Source: CAG-791 sp045130475 (lineage in GTDB: Bacteria > Bacillota > Clostridia > Lachnospirales > Lachnospiraceae). From it: 64,000 nt of DNA. Shown here one piece after another: positions 34,763-43,347 of this stretch (position 1 is the first letter of the stretch; every line of letters starts with the position of its first letter). A program made the translations under genes and the position numbers. The notes below the pieces were generated by a model. That model worked only from the letters and a program-made list of their open reading frames with translations. It had not been told where the DNA came from and made no database searches. Location of the stretch: NCBI GenBank assembly GCA_045130475.1, contig JBGUPU010000044.1:177469-241468 (forward strand), read 5' to 3'.

Positions 34763-34810
34763 TACAATCATACACCGAATGATTGTACCACATATGCTTC
34801 ATCTAGGCAA
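34763..34810 (-). promoter_or_regulatory. TRAP operon promoter with overlapping palindromic operator
   Basis: On the minus strand TTGCCT (34810-34805), a 17-bp spacer and TACAAT (34787-34782). The -10 box is the first half of a perfect 9-bp inverted repeat, TACAATCAT-N7-ATGATTGTA (34763-34787), so a dimeric repressor would cover the start site. No regulator gene adjoins; the nearest is the GntR gene at 31029-31415. The gap up to 35071 otherwise shows nothing but the leader of the next gene. Confidence 0.65.
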
Positions 34811-35071
34811 ACAAGTGACGTGATAAACTGTATTCCGTCCGCTATTTTTTTCTATTCCGATTTCAAAATTATCGCAAAATGTTTGTTTTAATGTGAAAAC
34901 AAGCGGAAAATGCTGTGCAAAAACACCTGAAAGGAAGTGTATAAATGACTATCGGCGATTATACCTTGTAAGAATCCGGCTTTTGTATTAAAATTTTGCA
35001 TGTCAGTTCAGGGCAGCTTGTCCGATCATCCTGATCCGGTTATGCCCGCCATATATTAGGAGGAGATTAAA

Positions 35072-35701
35072 ATGCCTGAAAAAGAAACAGGAATCATTCC
35101 TATGGAAAAATGCCCGGTCATTACGATCAGCAGAGAATACGGCGCTCTCGGAAGAACCCTGGCCGCCAGTCTGTCGGAAAAGCTCGGAATCCCTTATTAT
35201 GACAAAGATTTCGTAAATAAGACTGCAGAACAGAGCGGATATGAAGTTGAAGAAGTCAAGCGGGACAGCGAGGAATTGAAGCCCTCCAGCAAGGTGCTCA
35301 ACTCCTTCCTGAACAGCGCTGTTTCCTACAGCAGCTCCCACGACGCGATTTTCAAAGCGCAGAAGGAAGTCGTCCTGGAGCTCGCCAAGTCCCCCTGCAT
35401 CATCGTCGGACGCTGTGCAGATGATATCCTGCGCAAGGCCGGCATCGATGCCTTCAGCATCTATCTCTACGCCGATGTAAAGAGCCGCGCAAAGCGCGCT
35501 GTGGAACTCGCTGAGAACGGCACCACCAGCATTGAAAAATACATTGAAAAGCGCGACAAGCTCCGCAAGACCTACTACAAACAGTACACCGGTCACGAGA
35601 TGGGCAATGCCAACAACTACACTATCTGCTTCGACACCGGACGCATCAATATCGAGACCTGCACGGATGTCATCATTGAGATCCTCAGCAGAGAACAGTA
35701 A
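35072..35701 (+). CDS. Cytidylate kinase-like family protein
   Basis: A 209-residue P-loop protein of the cytidylate-kinase-like family common in Clostridia. The motif near residue 17 reads ITISREYGALGRTLA, where authentic members have a Gly-rich GSGGR loop; IPYYDKDFVNKTAEQ and a mid-region CIIVGRCADDILR are family hallmarks, and DKLRKTYYKQYTGHEMG carries the basic phosphate-contact region. True CMP kinases (Cmk) are close relatives, but this paralogue group has not, to my knowledge, been assigned a substrate, so nucleotide or other small-molecule phosphorylation is only presumed. GGAGGAG lies before the ATG and a terminator follows. It stands alone. Confidence 0.85.
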   Translation: MPEKETGIIPMEKCPVITISREYGALGRTLAASLSEKLGIPYYDKDFVNKTAEQSGYEVEEVKRDSEELKPSSKVLNSFLNSAVSYSSSHDAIFKAQKEVVLELAKSPCIIVGRCADDILRKAGIDAFSIYLYADVKSRAKRAVELAENGTTSIEKYIEKRDKLRKTYYKQYTGHEMGNANNYTICFDTGRINIETCTDVIIEILSREQ

Positions 35702-35749
35702 ATAACCACATTCAGGACTCGCCCGCGGGTCTTATGCGATGAAAAAACG

Positions 35750-35784
35750 ACTGCCGCACAGCATTGCGCTGCGCGGCAGTTTTA
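35750..35784. terminator. Terminator after the cytidylate kinase-like gene
   Basis: ACTGCCGC / GCGGCAGT with an inner GC-rich loop, followed by TTTTA rightward and TCGTTTTTTC leftward, so it can serve both convergent genes. Confidence 0.8.
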
Positions 35785-35800
35785 CTTTGAGGAAACGAAG

Positions 35801-35860
35801 ATCCCTTATTATCTCCTAATATCTCTTATAGTCTCTTATAATCTCTTATTATTTCTTATT
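35801..35860. repeat. Six tandem 10-bp units (ATCTCTTATA type)
   Basis: The decamers ATCCCTTATT, ATCTCCTAAT, ATCTCTTATA, GTCTCTTATA, ATCTCTTATT and ATTTCTTATT stand in exact 10-bp register. The last unit contains the stop codon of the FAD-oxidoreductase gene. The array is AT-rich in helical phase and could be bent, or is a slippage-prone short repeat. Confidence 0.75.
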
Positions 35861-37280
35861 CCCTTTCTGCTATCACATCCGCAACATACACACCGCTGGC
35901 GGAGGCGTGGGAAAGGGAATGCGTCACACCGCTGCCGTCGCCGATGACATACAGACCGGGGTGATTGGTCTCAAGATTTTCATCGAGGCTGACTTCCATG
36001 TTGTAGAACTTGACTTCCACACCATAGAGCAGAGTATCATTGTTGGCCGTGCCCGGCGCGATCTTGTCGAGGGCATAGATCATCTCGATGATGCCGTCCA
36101 GGATGCGCTTGGGAAGGACCAGGCTGAGGTCGCCGGGGGTCGCCTGCAGTGTCGGCTGAACAGTGCATTCCGCAATGCGGGCAGGGTTGCTCCTGCGTCC
36201 GCGGGCCAGGTCGCCGAACCGCTGTACGATGACACCGCCGCCCAGCATGTTGGACAGACGGGCGATACTCTCTCCGTAACCGTTGCTGTCCTTGAAAGGC
36301 TCGGAAAAATGCTTGGAGACCAACAGGGCAAAATTGGTGTTCTCTGTTTTTTTCGAGGGATCCTCGAAGCTGTGTCCGTTCACGGTGACGATTCCGTTGG
36401 TGTTCTCATTGACCACGATTCCGTTGGGATTCATGCAGAATGTGCGGACACTGTCTTCAAATTTCTCTGTGCGGTAGACGATCTTGCTCTCATACAGCTC
36501 GTCAGTGAGATGCGAAAAAACCACTGCCGGAAGCTCGACACGCACACCGATATCCACTCGGTTGGACTTGGTCGGGATCTGCAGGTCAGAGCAGACCTTT
36601 TCCATCCACTTGCTGCCGCTGCGGCCGGCCGAGACGATACAATAGCGGGCGTCCGCCGTTCCGCCGGCGTAACGGATGCGGTAACGGGGTGCATCCGGGG
36701 AGGATTCTGCATATGCTGCAGATTCTCCCTCTGCATTCTCTCCCTTCAGCAGCTCAATGCTCTCCACCGCCGTGTTGAAATGAAAGTCGATGTGATCCTT
36801 CATTTCCGCATACAGATTTTCAAGCACGATATAGTTGATATCCGTACCCAGATGGCGGACAGAGGCGTCCAGAAGCCGGAGCTTGTTCTGAATGCAGATC
36901 TTTTTAAAATCCGTTCCGGCTGTGGAATAGAGTTTGGTCCCCTCGCCGCCATGGTCCAGATTGATCTGATCCACGTAGCGCATCAGTTCCAGTGCTTTCT
37001 TCCTGCCGATGTGCTCATAAAGCGTGCCGCCGAAATCATTCGTAATATTGTATTTGCCGTCGCTGAAGGCTCCCGCCCCGCCAAAGCCGGACATGATCGA
37101 ACAGCTCTTGCATCGGATACAGGATTTGATCTTGACTCCGTCGATGGGACAGTGCCGCTTCTCGAGCTCCGTTCCGCTCTCGTAGACACCGATCTTCCAG
37201 CCGGGTCTTTTTTTCATCAGTTGGTAGGCGGAAAAAATACCGCCCGGACCCGCACCGATTATAATCACATCGTATTTCAT
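35856..37280 (-). CDS. FAD-dependent oxidoreductase with CxxC motif (COG2509-like)
   Basis: A 474-residue flavoprotein. The N-terminal dinucleotide fold IIIGAGPGGIFSAYQLM is followed by a Cys-rich segment IKSCIRCKSCSIMSGFGGAG (about residues 50-70, with CxxC) and GAFSDGKYNI. The C-terminal half has RFGDLARGRRSN and the closing FAD site LYVIGDGSGVTHSLSHASASG. This matches the family annotated as FAD-dependent dehydrogenases of unknown substrate; the fold is related to the BaiN/HI0933-like group. AGGAG lies before the ATG. The signal-peptidase gene ends only 9 bp upstream, so both are on one transcript. The cofactor is secure, the reaction is not. Confidence 0.88.
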   Translation of the reverse strand: MKYDVIIIGAGPGGIFSAYQLMKKRPGWKIGVYESGTELEKRHCPIDGVKIKSCIRCKSCSIMSGFGGAGAFSDGKYNITNDFGGTLYEHIGRKKALELMRYVDQINLDHGGEGTKLYSTAGTDFKKICIQNKLRLLDASVRHLGTDINYIVLENLYAEMKDHIDFHFNTAVESIELLKGENAEGESAAYAESSPDAPRYRIRYAGGTADARYCIVSAGRSGSKWMEKVCSDLQIPTKSNRVDIGVRVELPAVVFSHLTDELYESKIVYRTEKFEDSVRTFCMNPNGIVVNENTNGIVTVNGHSFEDPSKKTENTNFALLVSKHFSEPFKDSNGYGESIARLSNMLGGGVIVQRFGDLARGRRSNPARIAECTVQPTLQATPGDLSLVLPKRILDGIIEMIYALDKIAPGTANNDTLLYGVEVKFYNMEVSLDENLETNHPGLYVIGDGSGVTHSLSHASASGVYVADVIAERE

Positions 37281-37289
37281 GAACGTCTC

Positions 37290-38111
37290 CTATTCGCTGC
37301 TGTTTCCGTCCTGCTCGTACCACCCTCCGTGCTCCAGGACACGGAATTTGCGGTAATATGTAAAAATTGCCTTTCCGAGGATCTTCTCTTTGCGGACATA
37401 AGTATACTGCTCAGCTTCCTCTTCCGTGTTCGCCAGTCCCTCATCCAGAGCATTGTCCGCCCAGTAGCGGGCGTCTTCCGACCAGTTGCGGTTGTCGCCG
37501 AGCATCAGATAGCACCCTTCCGGAACGTGAAATTCAAAATCCGAATTCAGGACCTTCCATTCCTCCTTGAGATATCCCTCCTGCAAGGGCTCCTCCGAAT
37601 CATCAATAAAGATTGATCCGTTGACAAGACGCACAGTCTCGCCGGGCAGGCCTATGATCCTCTTGATATAGATTTTCTTCTCATCCACCGGATAGTGGAA
37701 AATGACAATATCACCCCTCTCGGGTTCGCTGAACCAGTAACTGAAACGGGCGCCGATCAGACGGTCATGGGTCATAATGGTATCTTCCATCGATCCCGAC
37801 GGGATGACCGCGTTGATAATGATAAACTGCGTGAGAAACAGGGCCGCAGCGAACATTATGATAAAGGACTTGATCCAGCTGATCAGTTCTTCGACAAACG
37901 CACTCTTTCTGGCTTCCCGCCGGTCGTTTTTGGCGGCGTCTGTGTCCGCAGTATTGTTCTCCTGCCCGGAAATATTCCCGGAAAGAGGCTGCTCTCCGGC
38001 AGAGGTTTCCTCCTGCCCGTTTCCGGCGGAAAAAACATGCACATCATCCAGCTGCCGCGGCATGTCGGACTGCATGTCCTCCGGTGTATCTTTCAATATA
38101 TGATCTTCCAT
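37290..38111 (-). CDS. lepB: Type I signal peptidase
   Basis: A membrane-anchored serine protease that removes signal peptides from secreted proteins such as the GH25 lysozyme and the InlB-repeat protein. The 273 residues comprise a long polar cytosolic N terminus (1-78, rich in Asp/Glu/Gln/Ala, longer than in Bacillus SipS), one transmembrane helix (SFIIMFAAALFLTQFIIINA), then the catalytic domain. Catalytic Ser is in VIPSGSMEDTI, the general base Lys in YIKRIIGLPGETV, and box E is YLMLGDNRNWSEDARYW. The start codon has only a weak upstream site. The product is placed just upstream of the FAD-oxidoreductase gene with 9 bp between them. Confidence 0.95.
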   Translation of the reverse strand: MEDHILKDTPEDMQSDMPRQLDDVHVFSAGNGQEETSAGEQPLSGNISGQENNTADTDAAKNDRREARKSAFVEELISWIKSFIIMFAAALFLTQFIIINAVIPSGSMEDTIMTHDRLIGARFSYWFSEPERGDIVIFHYPVDEKKIYIKRIIGLPGETVRLVNGSIFIDDSEEPLQEGYLKEEWKVLNSDFEFHVPEGCYLMLGDNRNWSEDARYWADNALDEGLANTEEEAEQYTYVRKEKILGKAIFTYYRKFRVLEHGGWYEQDGNSSE

Positions 38112-38196
38112 GTGTATTCTGTTCTCGTTTTCCTGCTCATCAAAAAACTATAGTTATCAGGTGCGGCATACTGCTGCAGATGTCACGAGGTCCGCC

Positions 38197-38829
38197 TCAT
38201 TCCGCATCGATTTTTCTCAATACCTCTGTCATCTCCCGGGCAAAGAGGGCGTGGCCCCGCTCGGAAAGATGGACGCCGTCAAAGGCAAAATCGAGTTCCC
38301 ACTTTGACGCATCCGCAAAAAGCGTATTCCGGAATTCAGAGAGCTCTTCATATAAATCCGCAAGTTTTTCGCCTTCTTCAAAATATATCTGCGCATAGCT
38401 CTTGTCACCGCGCACATAAGGTTCGAAGAAAGATTCCTCCGTCAGCCTGATCCGCGGCGGCGCAATGAGCAGAAACGGTGTCGCCTCTCCAGTGAAATCC
38501 GTGACAAAAGAAATGAAATCATTCATCTTTGCCGCCGTCTTTTCGGCACTGGGGCGCAAAGTGCTCAGAAGGTCATTGGTTCCCAGCATGACGGCAAACA
38601 GATCCAGGGGTGTCTCCTCGCGCAGTACGGCGCGCAGATAGTCCCACTCATAGCCGGTGATAGGAAGCGCTCGTCCGGGCATACCGTCCGCCCGGATCTC
38701 CCAGGCCCGCGAAAGATTCTCCTGAAGGATCGTCGTCCAGCGCTCCTCGCGAGAATAGCGTCCTCCCATAAATCCGGCGGGATCATAACCGTAGGTATTG
38801 GAATCCCCGTAAAAGAGTACTTTTTTCAT
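38197..38829 (-). CDS. SGNH/GDSL-type esterase or lipase
   Basis: A cytosolic 210-residue hydrolase of the SGNH fold. Block I is LFYGDSNTYGYDP (nucleophile Ser), block II the Gly in DGMPGRALP, block III MLGTNDLLSTL, and block V the pair DFAFDGVHLSERGH with catalytic Asp and His. Related enzymes deacetylate carbohydrates or hydrolyse aryl/acyl esters. There is no signal peptide. I start at the ATG at 38829, because AAAGAG is then 9 nt away; an ATG three codons earlier would be directly against that site. The AI-2E transporter gene ends 64 bp upstream; the signal peptidase gene starts 86 bp downstream. Confidence 0.9.
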   Translation of the reverse strand: MKKVLFYGDSNTYGYDPAGFMGGRYSREERWTTILQENLSRAWEIRADGMPGRALPITGYEWDYLRAVLREETPLDLFAVMLGTNDLLSTLRPSAEKTAAKMNDFISFVTDFTGEATPFLLIAPPRIRLTEESFFEPYVRGDKSYAQIYFEEGEKLADLYEELSEFRNTLFADASKWELDFAFDGVHLSERGHALFAREMTEVLRKIDAE

Positions 38830-38892
38830 ATCTGCCATCTCTTTGACTTGTCAAGTTCCTTCTCAATCCTGCAGGAAACCGGGGCTTTCCCG

Positions 38893-40410
38893 TCAGGTCC
38901 GGGTCGATTTCTTCCCTGTCGAAGCCCCCGCCTTATTTCGTTTCACGCCGGTGTTCTTCTCCGGGCTGCGGGACTTCAGCAAGGCTTCTATGATCTTGTC
39001 AAACTGAATTTTCAGAAAAGCGGCGACCGGCACGGCAAAGAGCATGCCCACAATCCCGCCGACGGAACCGCCGATAATGAGAGCTGCAATGACCAGCATC
39101 GGATGCACGTCGATGCTGCTGCTCAAGAGCCTGGGATTAATCACATTTCCGTCTACTGTCTGGATGACGAACAGCACAATGACTGCGACCAGAAGCCGGC
39201 GGAAATCACCGGCAATAATGCAGACAAGGATTGTCGAGCCATAGGCGACGATCGGTCCCAGATAAGGAATCAGATTTCCGATGCCGCTCAGGACGCCGAT
39301 AATGACGGCATACTTGACGCCGATCAGCGAAAGAGACGCACTGACGAGAAGTGCCATGAGCAGGGCATCGATCAGCTGGCCGCGGATATAGCCTGAGAAG
39401 ACAGAGTCCGCGTCTTTTACCAGAACATGGAATTCTCTGCGGACCTTTCTGCCGCAGATTGCCAGCAGCACCCGGTTCCAGTAGCGCACCAGACCTTTTC
39501 CGTCCAGAAGAAAATAGATCGCGAAGATCACTGCAAATAAGAGGCTGGTCAGAAAACCGCCGATATGGCCGATCGCATTTGTAAGACCGGAACTTAAGCC
39601 TTTGGAGAGATTGCCGATCAAACTGCCGATGCTTTTCATCGCCTTCTCGACCTCTACCGTGGAAATATTCATTTCATTCAGACGGGCCGTGATCATCTGC
39701 TGCAGGCTGCTAAGAGACGCCGTAAAGGACTGCACCATGACAACCAGATCATCGAGGCTGGCCAGCCTGAGACTCCTGGTGACCGCGGAGACCACCACGG
39801 AAAGAATCACAAAAATCACCAGAAATGCAGCGACACAGGTGATCGCAACCGCCGCCCCGCGCTTACTGCCTCTTTTTTTCCTGAACAACTGAGAGCTGCG
39901 CAGTTTCTTCTCGCAGGAATTAACAGCGGGATTCAGAACATAGGAGAGCACAAAGCCCCAGAAAAGCGGCGCCAGAAGCATGCCGACCATGGTCAGGCCT
40001 TTTCCTATGGCAGTGAGAACGGTGCTTAAGTTCCCCGTCAGCTGAATCAGGATGTAACTGATCACGATCGTTGCAATTGCATATACCATGATCAGCCGAT
40101 AATGCCTGCGGCGTTTTTTATGGAGAATCCTTTCCTCGGCAGCAAAGCGTTTACGTTCTTCACTCCTCTTCTGTTCTGCCTTCTCTTTCTCCAGTTTCTG
40201 CTTATCCCGGGCGTCTGCTGCCGGCAAAGCCGCTGCGCCCGCCGCACTCCTGGCATCACTCCTGGATTCTCCTGCTGCCGCCTCGTTCATTTCCTGATAG
40301 GCAGCCGCACCCGCCGCGCTGTGAGAATCCGCAGCTGTTTCGCGCTCTTTCTGGTCGTTTTTCCCGTAGGTGTTTTTCCCGGAGACACCCATTTTTACAA
40401 TGCTTTCCAT
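38893..40410 (-). CDS. AI-2E family transporter (PerM-like membrane protein)
   Basis: A 505-residue membrane protein. Residues 1-105 are a polar, Ala/Glu/Lys-rich cytosolic extension. Two N-terminal helices follow (YRLIMVYAIATIVISYILIQ; GMLLAPLFWGFVLSYVLNPA), then a helical soluble region and the family-defining C-terminal block: FAIYFLLDGKGLVRYWN, GYIRGQLIDALLMALLVSAS, VLSGIGNLIPYLGPIVAY and NVINPRLLSSSIDVHPM. Known relatives include TqsA, Na+/H+ exchangers and PerM; function cannot be deduced further. The start at 40410 uses GGGG 9 nt upstream; an in-frame ATG at 40485 is possible. The C terminus is Lys/Arg-rich. Confidence 0.9.
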   Translation of the reverse strand: MESIVKMGVSGKNTYGKNDQKERETAADSHSAAGAAAYQEMNEAAAGESRSDARSAAGAAALPAADARDKQKLEKEKAEQKRSEERKRFAAEERILHKKRRRHYRLIMVYAIATIVISYILIQLTGNLSTVLTAIGKGLTMVGMLLAPLFWGFVLSYVLNPAVNSCEKKLRSSQLFRKKRGSKRGAAVAITCVAAFLVIFVILSVVVSAVTRSLRLASLDDLVVMVQSFTASLSSLQQMITARLNEMNISTVEVEKAMKSIGSLIGNLSKGLSSGLTNAIGHIGGFLTSLLFAVIFAIYFLLDGKGLVRYWNRVLLAICGRKVRREFHVLVKDADSVFSGYIRGQLIDALLMALLVSASLSLIGVKYAVIIGVLSGIGNLIPYLGPIVAYGSTILVCIIAGDFRRLLVAVIVLFVIQTVDGNVINPRLLSSSIDVHPMLVIAALIIGGSVGGIVGMLFAVPVAAFLKIQFDKIIEALLKSRSPEKNTGVKRNKAGASTGKKSTRT

Positions 40411-40614
40411 ACTCTCCAGCCCCTGTTCTCTGTGATGAAATATGTTCTGTACTGCCGCCTGTTCCACCACACGAGATGTAATCAATTTGTTTGCAAAACA
40501 TCTATCATTTTAACATGTGAGGAATTGAGAAACAAGGTTACAGCAGATACATGGTCTCAAATCATACCCGCAGGCCACCGATCACCCTGCCGCGCCCCGG
40601 TCAGGGTATGTCTA

Positions 40615-41964
40615 TCAACGCTCAATGCCACGAAAGGCACTTCGTACCGCTCCTGCCATATACAGGGAGCCGAAAGAGACGACCGGCAGCACCTGATCAT
40701 ATGACGCAAACTCTGCCGCCAGGGCCAGGGCCGCTGTGATCCCTTCCGCCGCCGTTCCGCAGGGTCTGGCGTAAAAGCCCTTTTCCCTGAGTTCCGCCGC
40801 CAGCTGCTCTGCGGGCAGGGCACGCGGGCTGTCCGGTGTCAGGCAGACAAAACCTGCCGCAAAGGGAGATATAATATCGATCACAGCGCGGTAATCCTTG
40901 TCCGCGAGCATACCCATGAGAAAAACGGCCTTTTTCCCCCGGCCGTCTCCGCTGTCCGGCAGATACTCCCCAAGGGATTCCGCCAAAGCTTCGGCGCACT
41001 GGGGATTGTGGCCTCCGTCCAGGATAAACAGAGGATTCTTTGAAAGGACTTCAAAACGAGCCGGCCACTGTACCTTTGCCAGGCCCTGCCGGACCGCTTC
41101 CTGCAGAATCTTCCAGCCCCTTCCCCGCAGCGCTTCGACAATTGTCAGCGCTGTCGCTGCATTGTGCAGCTGATACTCGCCCAGAAGGACCAGACGAAGC
41201 GGCTCTTCGGAGGAAATGTCTGTCTCCTCCCCAACCGGGCTCCCTTCATCAAGAAAGCGGAAGGTCTGTCCCTCCAGACTTTTTTCAATCGGCCGGATCC
41301 TGCCGAAGCTGGCTATATGAAGAGGGCATTCCTTTTCCGCGCAGACACGGCGCACCACATCCATGACCTCCGGTACGTTCTCGTAGCACACAACATCCGT
41401 GCCGGTCTTGATGATCCCGCACTTGTTGCCTGCAATCTCCGCCAGGGTATTGCCCAGATACTCCGTGTGCTCCAGGCCGATATTGGTGATGACAGCCACT
41501 TCAGGCGCATCGATGACATTTGTGGAATCAAAAATGCCTCCAAGACCCACCTCCAGGACGACCATGTCGCAGCTTTTTTCCGCAAAATAGAGCAGGCCGA
41601 TCGCCGTGATGATCTCAAACTGGCTGGGATGATCCTCCATGGAATCTGCCGCGTCGCGCACACGCGCCGTGATCCTGCACAGCGCTTCTTCCGTGATATA
41701 CTCGCCGCAGACCTGGATCCGCTCCCGGAAATCCTCAATGTAGGGAGACGGATAAAAGCCGGTCACATAGCCCGCCTCCCGCAGGATCCGTTCCACCATG
41801 GCGCATGTACTGCCCTTGCCGTTGCTGCCCGCCACATGGACGAAACGCAGCTGCTTCTGCGGATTGCCCAGAAGTCTTAAGAGCTCCTCCGTCCGGGACA
41901 GCCCCAGCTTCCACTGGCTCCAGGTGTGAGCATTGATATAATCAATCGCCTCTTGTATTGTCAT
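40615..41964 (-). CDS. folC: Bifunctional folylpolyglutamate synthase/dihydrofolate synthase
   Basis: Adds glutamate to dihydropteroate and then to folates, in the cytosol; needed for folate retention and one-carbon metabolism. The 449 residues begin TIQEAIDYINAHTWSQWKLG. The P-loop is HVAGSNGKGSTCAMVERIL (about 43-61). Also visible are the omega-loop region TGFYPSPYIEDFRERI, VLEVGLGGIFDSTNVID, TNIGLEHTEYLGNTLAEIAG with the catalytic region, and the C-terminal domain FILDGGHNPQCAEALAESL. The start at 41964 has AAGGAGG 9 nt upstream. It is followed by a 200-bp gap and the AI-2E gene. Confidence 0.96.
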   Translation of the reverse strand: MTIQEAIDYINAHTWSQWKLGLSRTEELLRLLGNPQKQLRFVHVAGSNGKGSTCAMVERILREAGYVTGFYPSPYIEDFRERIQVCGEYITEEALCRITARVRDAADSMEDHPSQFEIITAIGLLYFAEKSCDMVVLEVGLGGIFDSTNVIDAPEVAVITNIGLEHTEYLGNTLAEIAGNKCGIIKTGTDVVCYENVPEVMDVVRRVCAEKECPLHIASFGRIRPIEKSLEGQTFRFLDEGSPVGEETDISSEEPLRLVLLGEYQLHNAATALTIVEALRGRGWKILQEAVRQGLAKVQWPARFEVLSKNPLFILDGGHNPQCAEALAESLGEYLPDSGDGRGKKAVFLMGMLADKDYRAVIDIISPFAAGFVCLTPDSPRALPAEQLAAELREKGFYARPCGTAAEGITAALALAAEFASYDQVLPVVSFGSLYMAGAVRSAFRGIER

Positions 41965-42010
41965 CAAAAAGTGCCTCCTTGCGCCGGATATCACCGGGAG
42001 CGCTTGTAAA

Positions 42011-42041
42011 TGCGTCAGAGAGAACCGTCCCCGTTGACTCA
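42011..42041. repeat. REP-like palindrome with GAACCGTCCC core, copy 2
   Basis: GCGTCA and TGACTCAC arms flank GAGAGAACCGTCCCCGT. The core and arm layout match 15957-15991, with a few substitutions. It lies in the gap between folC and nagA. Confidence 0.5.
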
Positions 42042-42105
42042 CCGACCTCGTCCTTTCCGCTTCGCCCTCAGCCCGCCCGTCAGCCTGTTAAATCAAAAGC
42101 ATTAA

Positions 42106-43245
42106 TCAAAAGCATTTCTGTCCGCAGACGTAGGTCGCTTCTACGCTGTAGTCATCCCCGAGGACAACCAGGTCGGCATCCTTGCCCGCTGTGATGGAAC
42201 CCTTGGACGCCTCCATGCCGATCAGACGCGCGGGGTTGATGGTACAGGAATTGATGGCCGCCTGCCAGGGAACCCCTGCCCTTTCCACCAGATTGCGGAG
42301 GCCCTGATTGACCTTGAGCGTGGATCCCGCCAGATTTCCGGCACCCACCAGATGGGCACTGCCGTCTTCAAAGAGCTCGATCAGATTGCCGCCAAAAAGA
42401 GTCCGGGTACCGGCGGGCAGCCCCTTGACCTTCAGGGAATCTGTGATCATAACCCCGTAATCAGGACCTTTTGCTGTGAAAAAGGTATTCAGTGCCGCCC
42501 AGGTGGAATGCAGACCGTCGCAGATGATTTCCCCGAACACATTGCGGAAGCGAAAGGACGCGCCGACAATCCCCGGCTCCCTGTGATGATAGGGCGCCAT
42601 ACCGTTGTAGACATGGGTGACACTGCCTGCGCCGTTGGCAAAAGCCACGGCTGCCTGGGCGAAGGTCGCCGATGAATGCCCCAGAGACGGGACAATCCCG
42701 TTTTCACACAAAAAACGGGTCAGCCCGAATCCCTCATCGTGCTCACAGGCCATGGTCACGATCCTGATCAGGCCGTCCGATGCCGCCAGATACCTCTTGA
42801 ACTGCTCCAGATCCGGCGCCACACAGTACTGCTCCGGCTGGGCGCCTTTATATTTCTGGTCCAGATAGGGTCCCTCGAAATGGATGCCCAGAATCCGGGC
42901 GCCTTCATAACCCTCCCGCACGACATTCGCCACATTCCGCACAGCTTTGGTCAGGACCTCCTCAGACTGGGTGATCGTCGTGGGCAGCAGGCCGGTCACG
43001 CCTTCGCTGACAATGTTTTTCATCCAGTTCCGCAGTCCCTCTTCTTCCGCGTCATTTGTATCAAAACCATAGGCCCCGTGAGTGTGCACATCGATGAAGC
43101 CGGGGACAATGCGATGCTCACCAAAATCCTCTTCTGCCGCTTTCGTTCCGTAAGGATAGATACCTGCGATTTTTCCGTCCGAAATCTCAATCTGTGCCTC
43201 CATCCATTCGTTCAGCACCCAGACTCTCTTACTCTGCAGTATCAT
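42106..43245 (-). CDS. nagA: N-acetylglucosamine-6-phosphate deacetylase
   Basis: Converts N-acetylglucosamine 6-phosphate to glucosamine 6-phosphate plus acetate in the cytosol, feeding amino-sugar catabolism and wall recycling. The product is 379 residues. Metal and substrate ligands are visible: VPGFIDVHTHGAYGFDT (HxH), GIHFEGPYLDQKYKGAQ (Glu), PSLGHSSATF and VTHVYNGMAPYHHREPG (His), and the catalytic Asp in VMITDSLKVKG. The C-terminal strand unit GSITAGKDADLVVL is typical of the amidohydrolase fold. I start at the ATG at 43245 with AAGGAGA 5 nt upstream. No other nag genes (nagB, PTS) are adjacent. Confidence 0.95.
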   Translation of the reverse strand: MILQSKRVWVLNEWMEAQIEISDGKIAGIYPYGTKAAEEDFGEHRIVPGFIDVHTHGAYGFDTNDAEEEGLRNWMKNIVSEGVTGLLPTTITQSEEVLTKAVRNVANVVREGYEGARILGIHFEGPYLDQKYKGAQPEQYCVAPDLEQFKRYLAASDGLIRIVTMACEHDEGFGLTRFLCENGIVPSLGHSSATFAQAAVAFANGAGSVTHVYNGMAPYHHREPGIVGASFRFRNVFGEIICDGLHSTWAALNTFFTAKGPDYGVMITDSLKVKGLPAGTRTLFGGNLIELFEDGSAHLVGAGNLAGSTLKVNQGLRNLVERAGVPWQAAINSCTINPARLIGMEASKGSITAGKDADLVVLGDDYSVEATYVCGQKCF

Positions 43246-43347
43246 GGGGTCTCCTTTCTTTCCCGACATATCCTATTTCTATATCCTGCGGTTCCTGTGG
43301 TTTTGAGTACGATTCACGGATCAGCTTGTGCGAAACTGCGGACTGCA

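Noticed and set aside
35801..35860. Possible CRISPR array
   Set aside because: Units are 10 bp with no spacers; no Cas genes are in the window.
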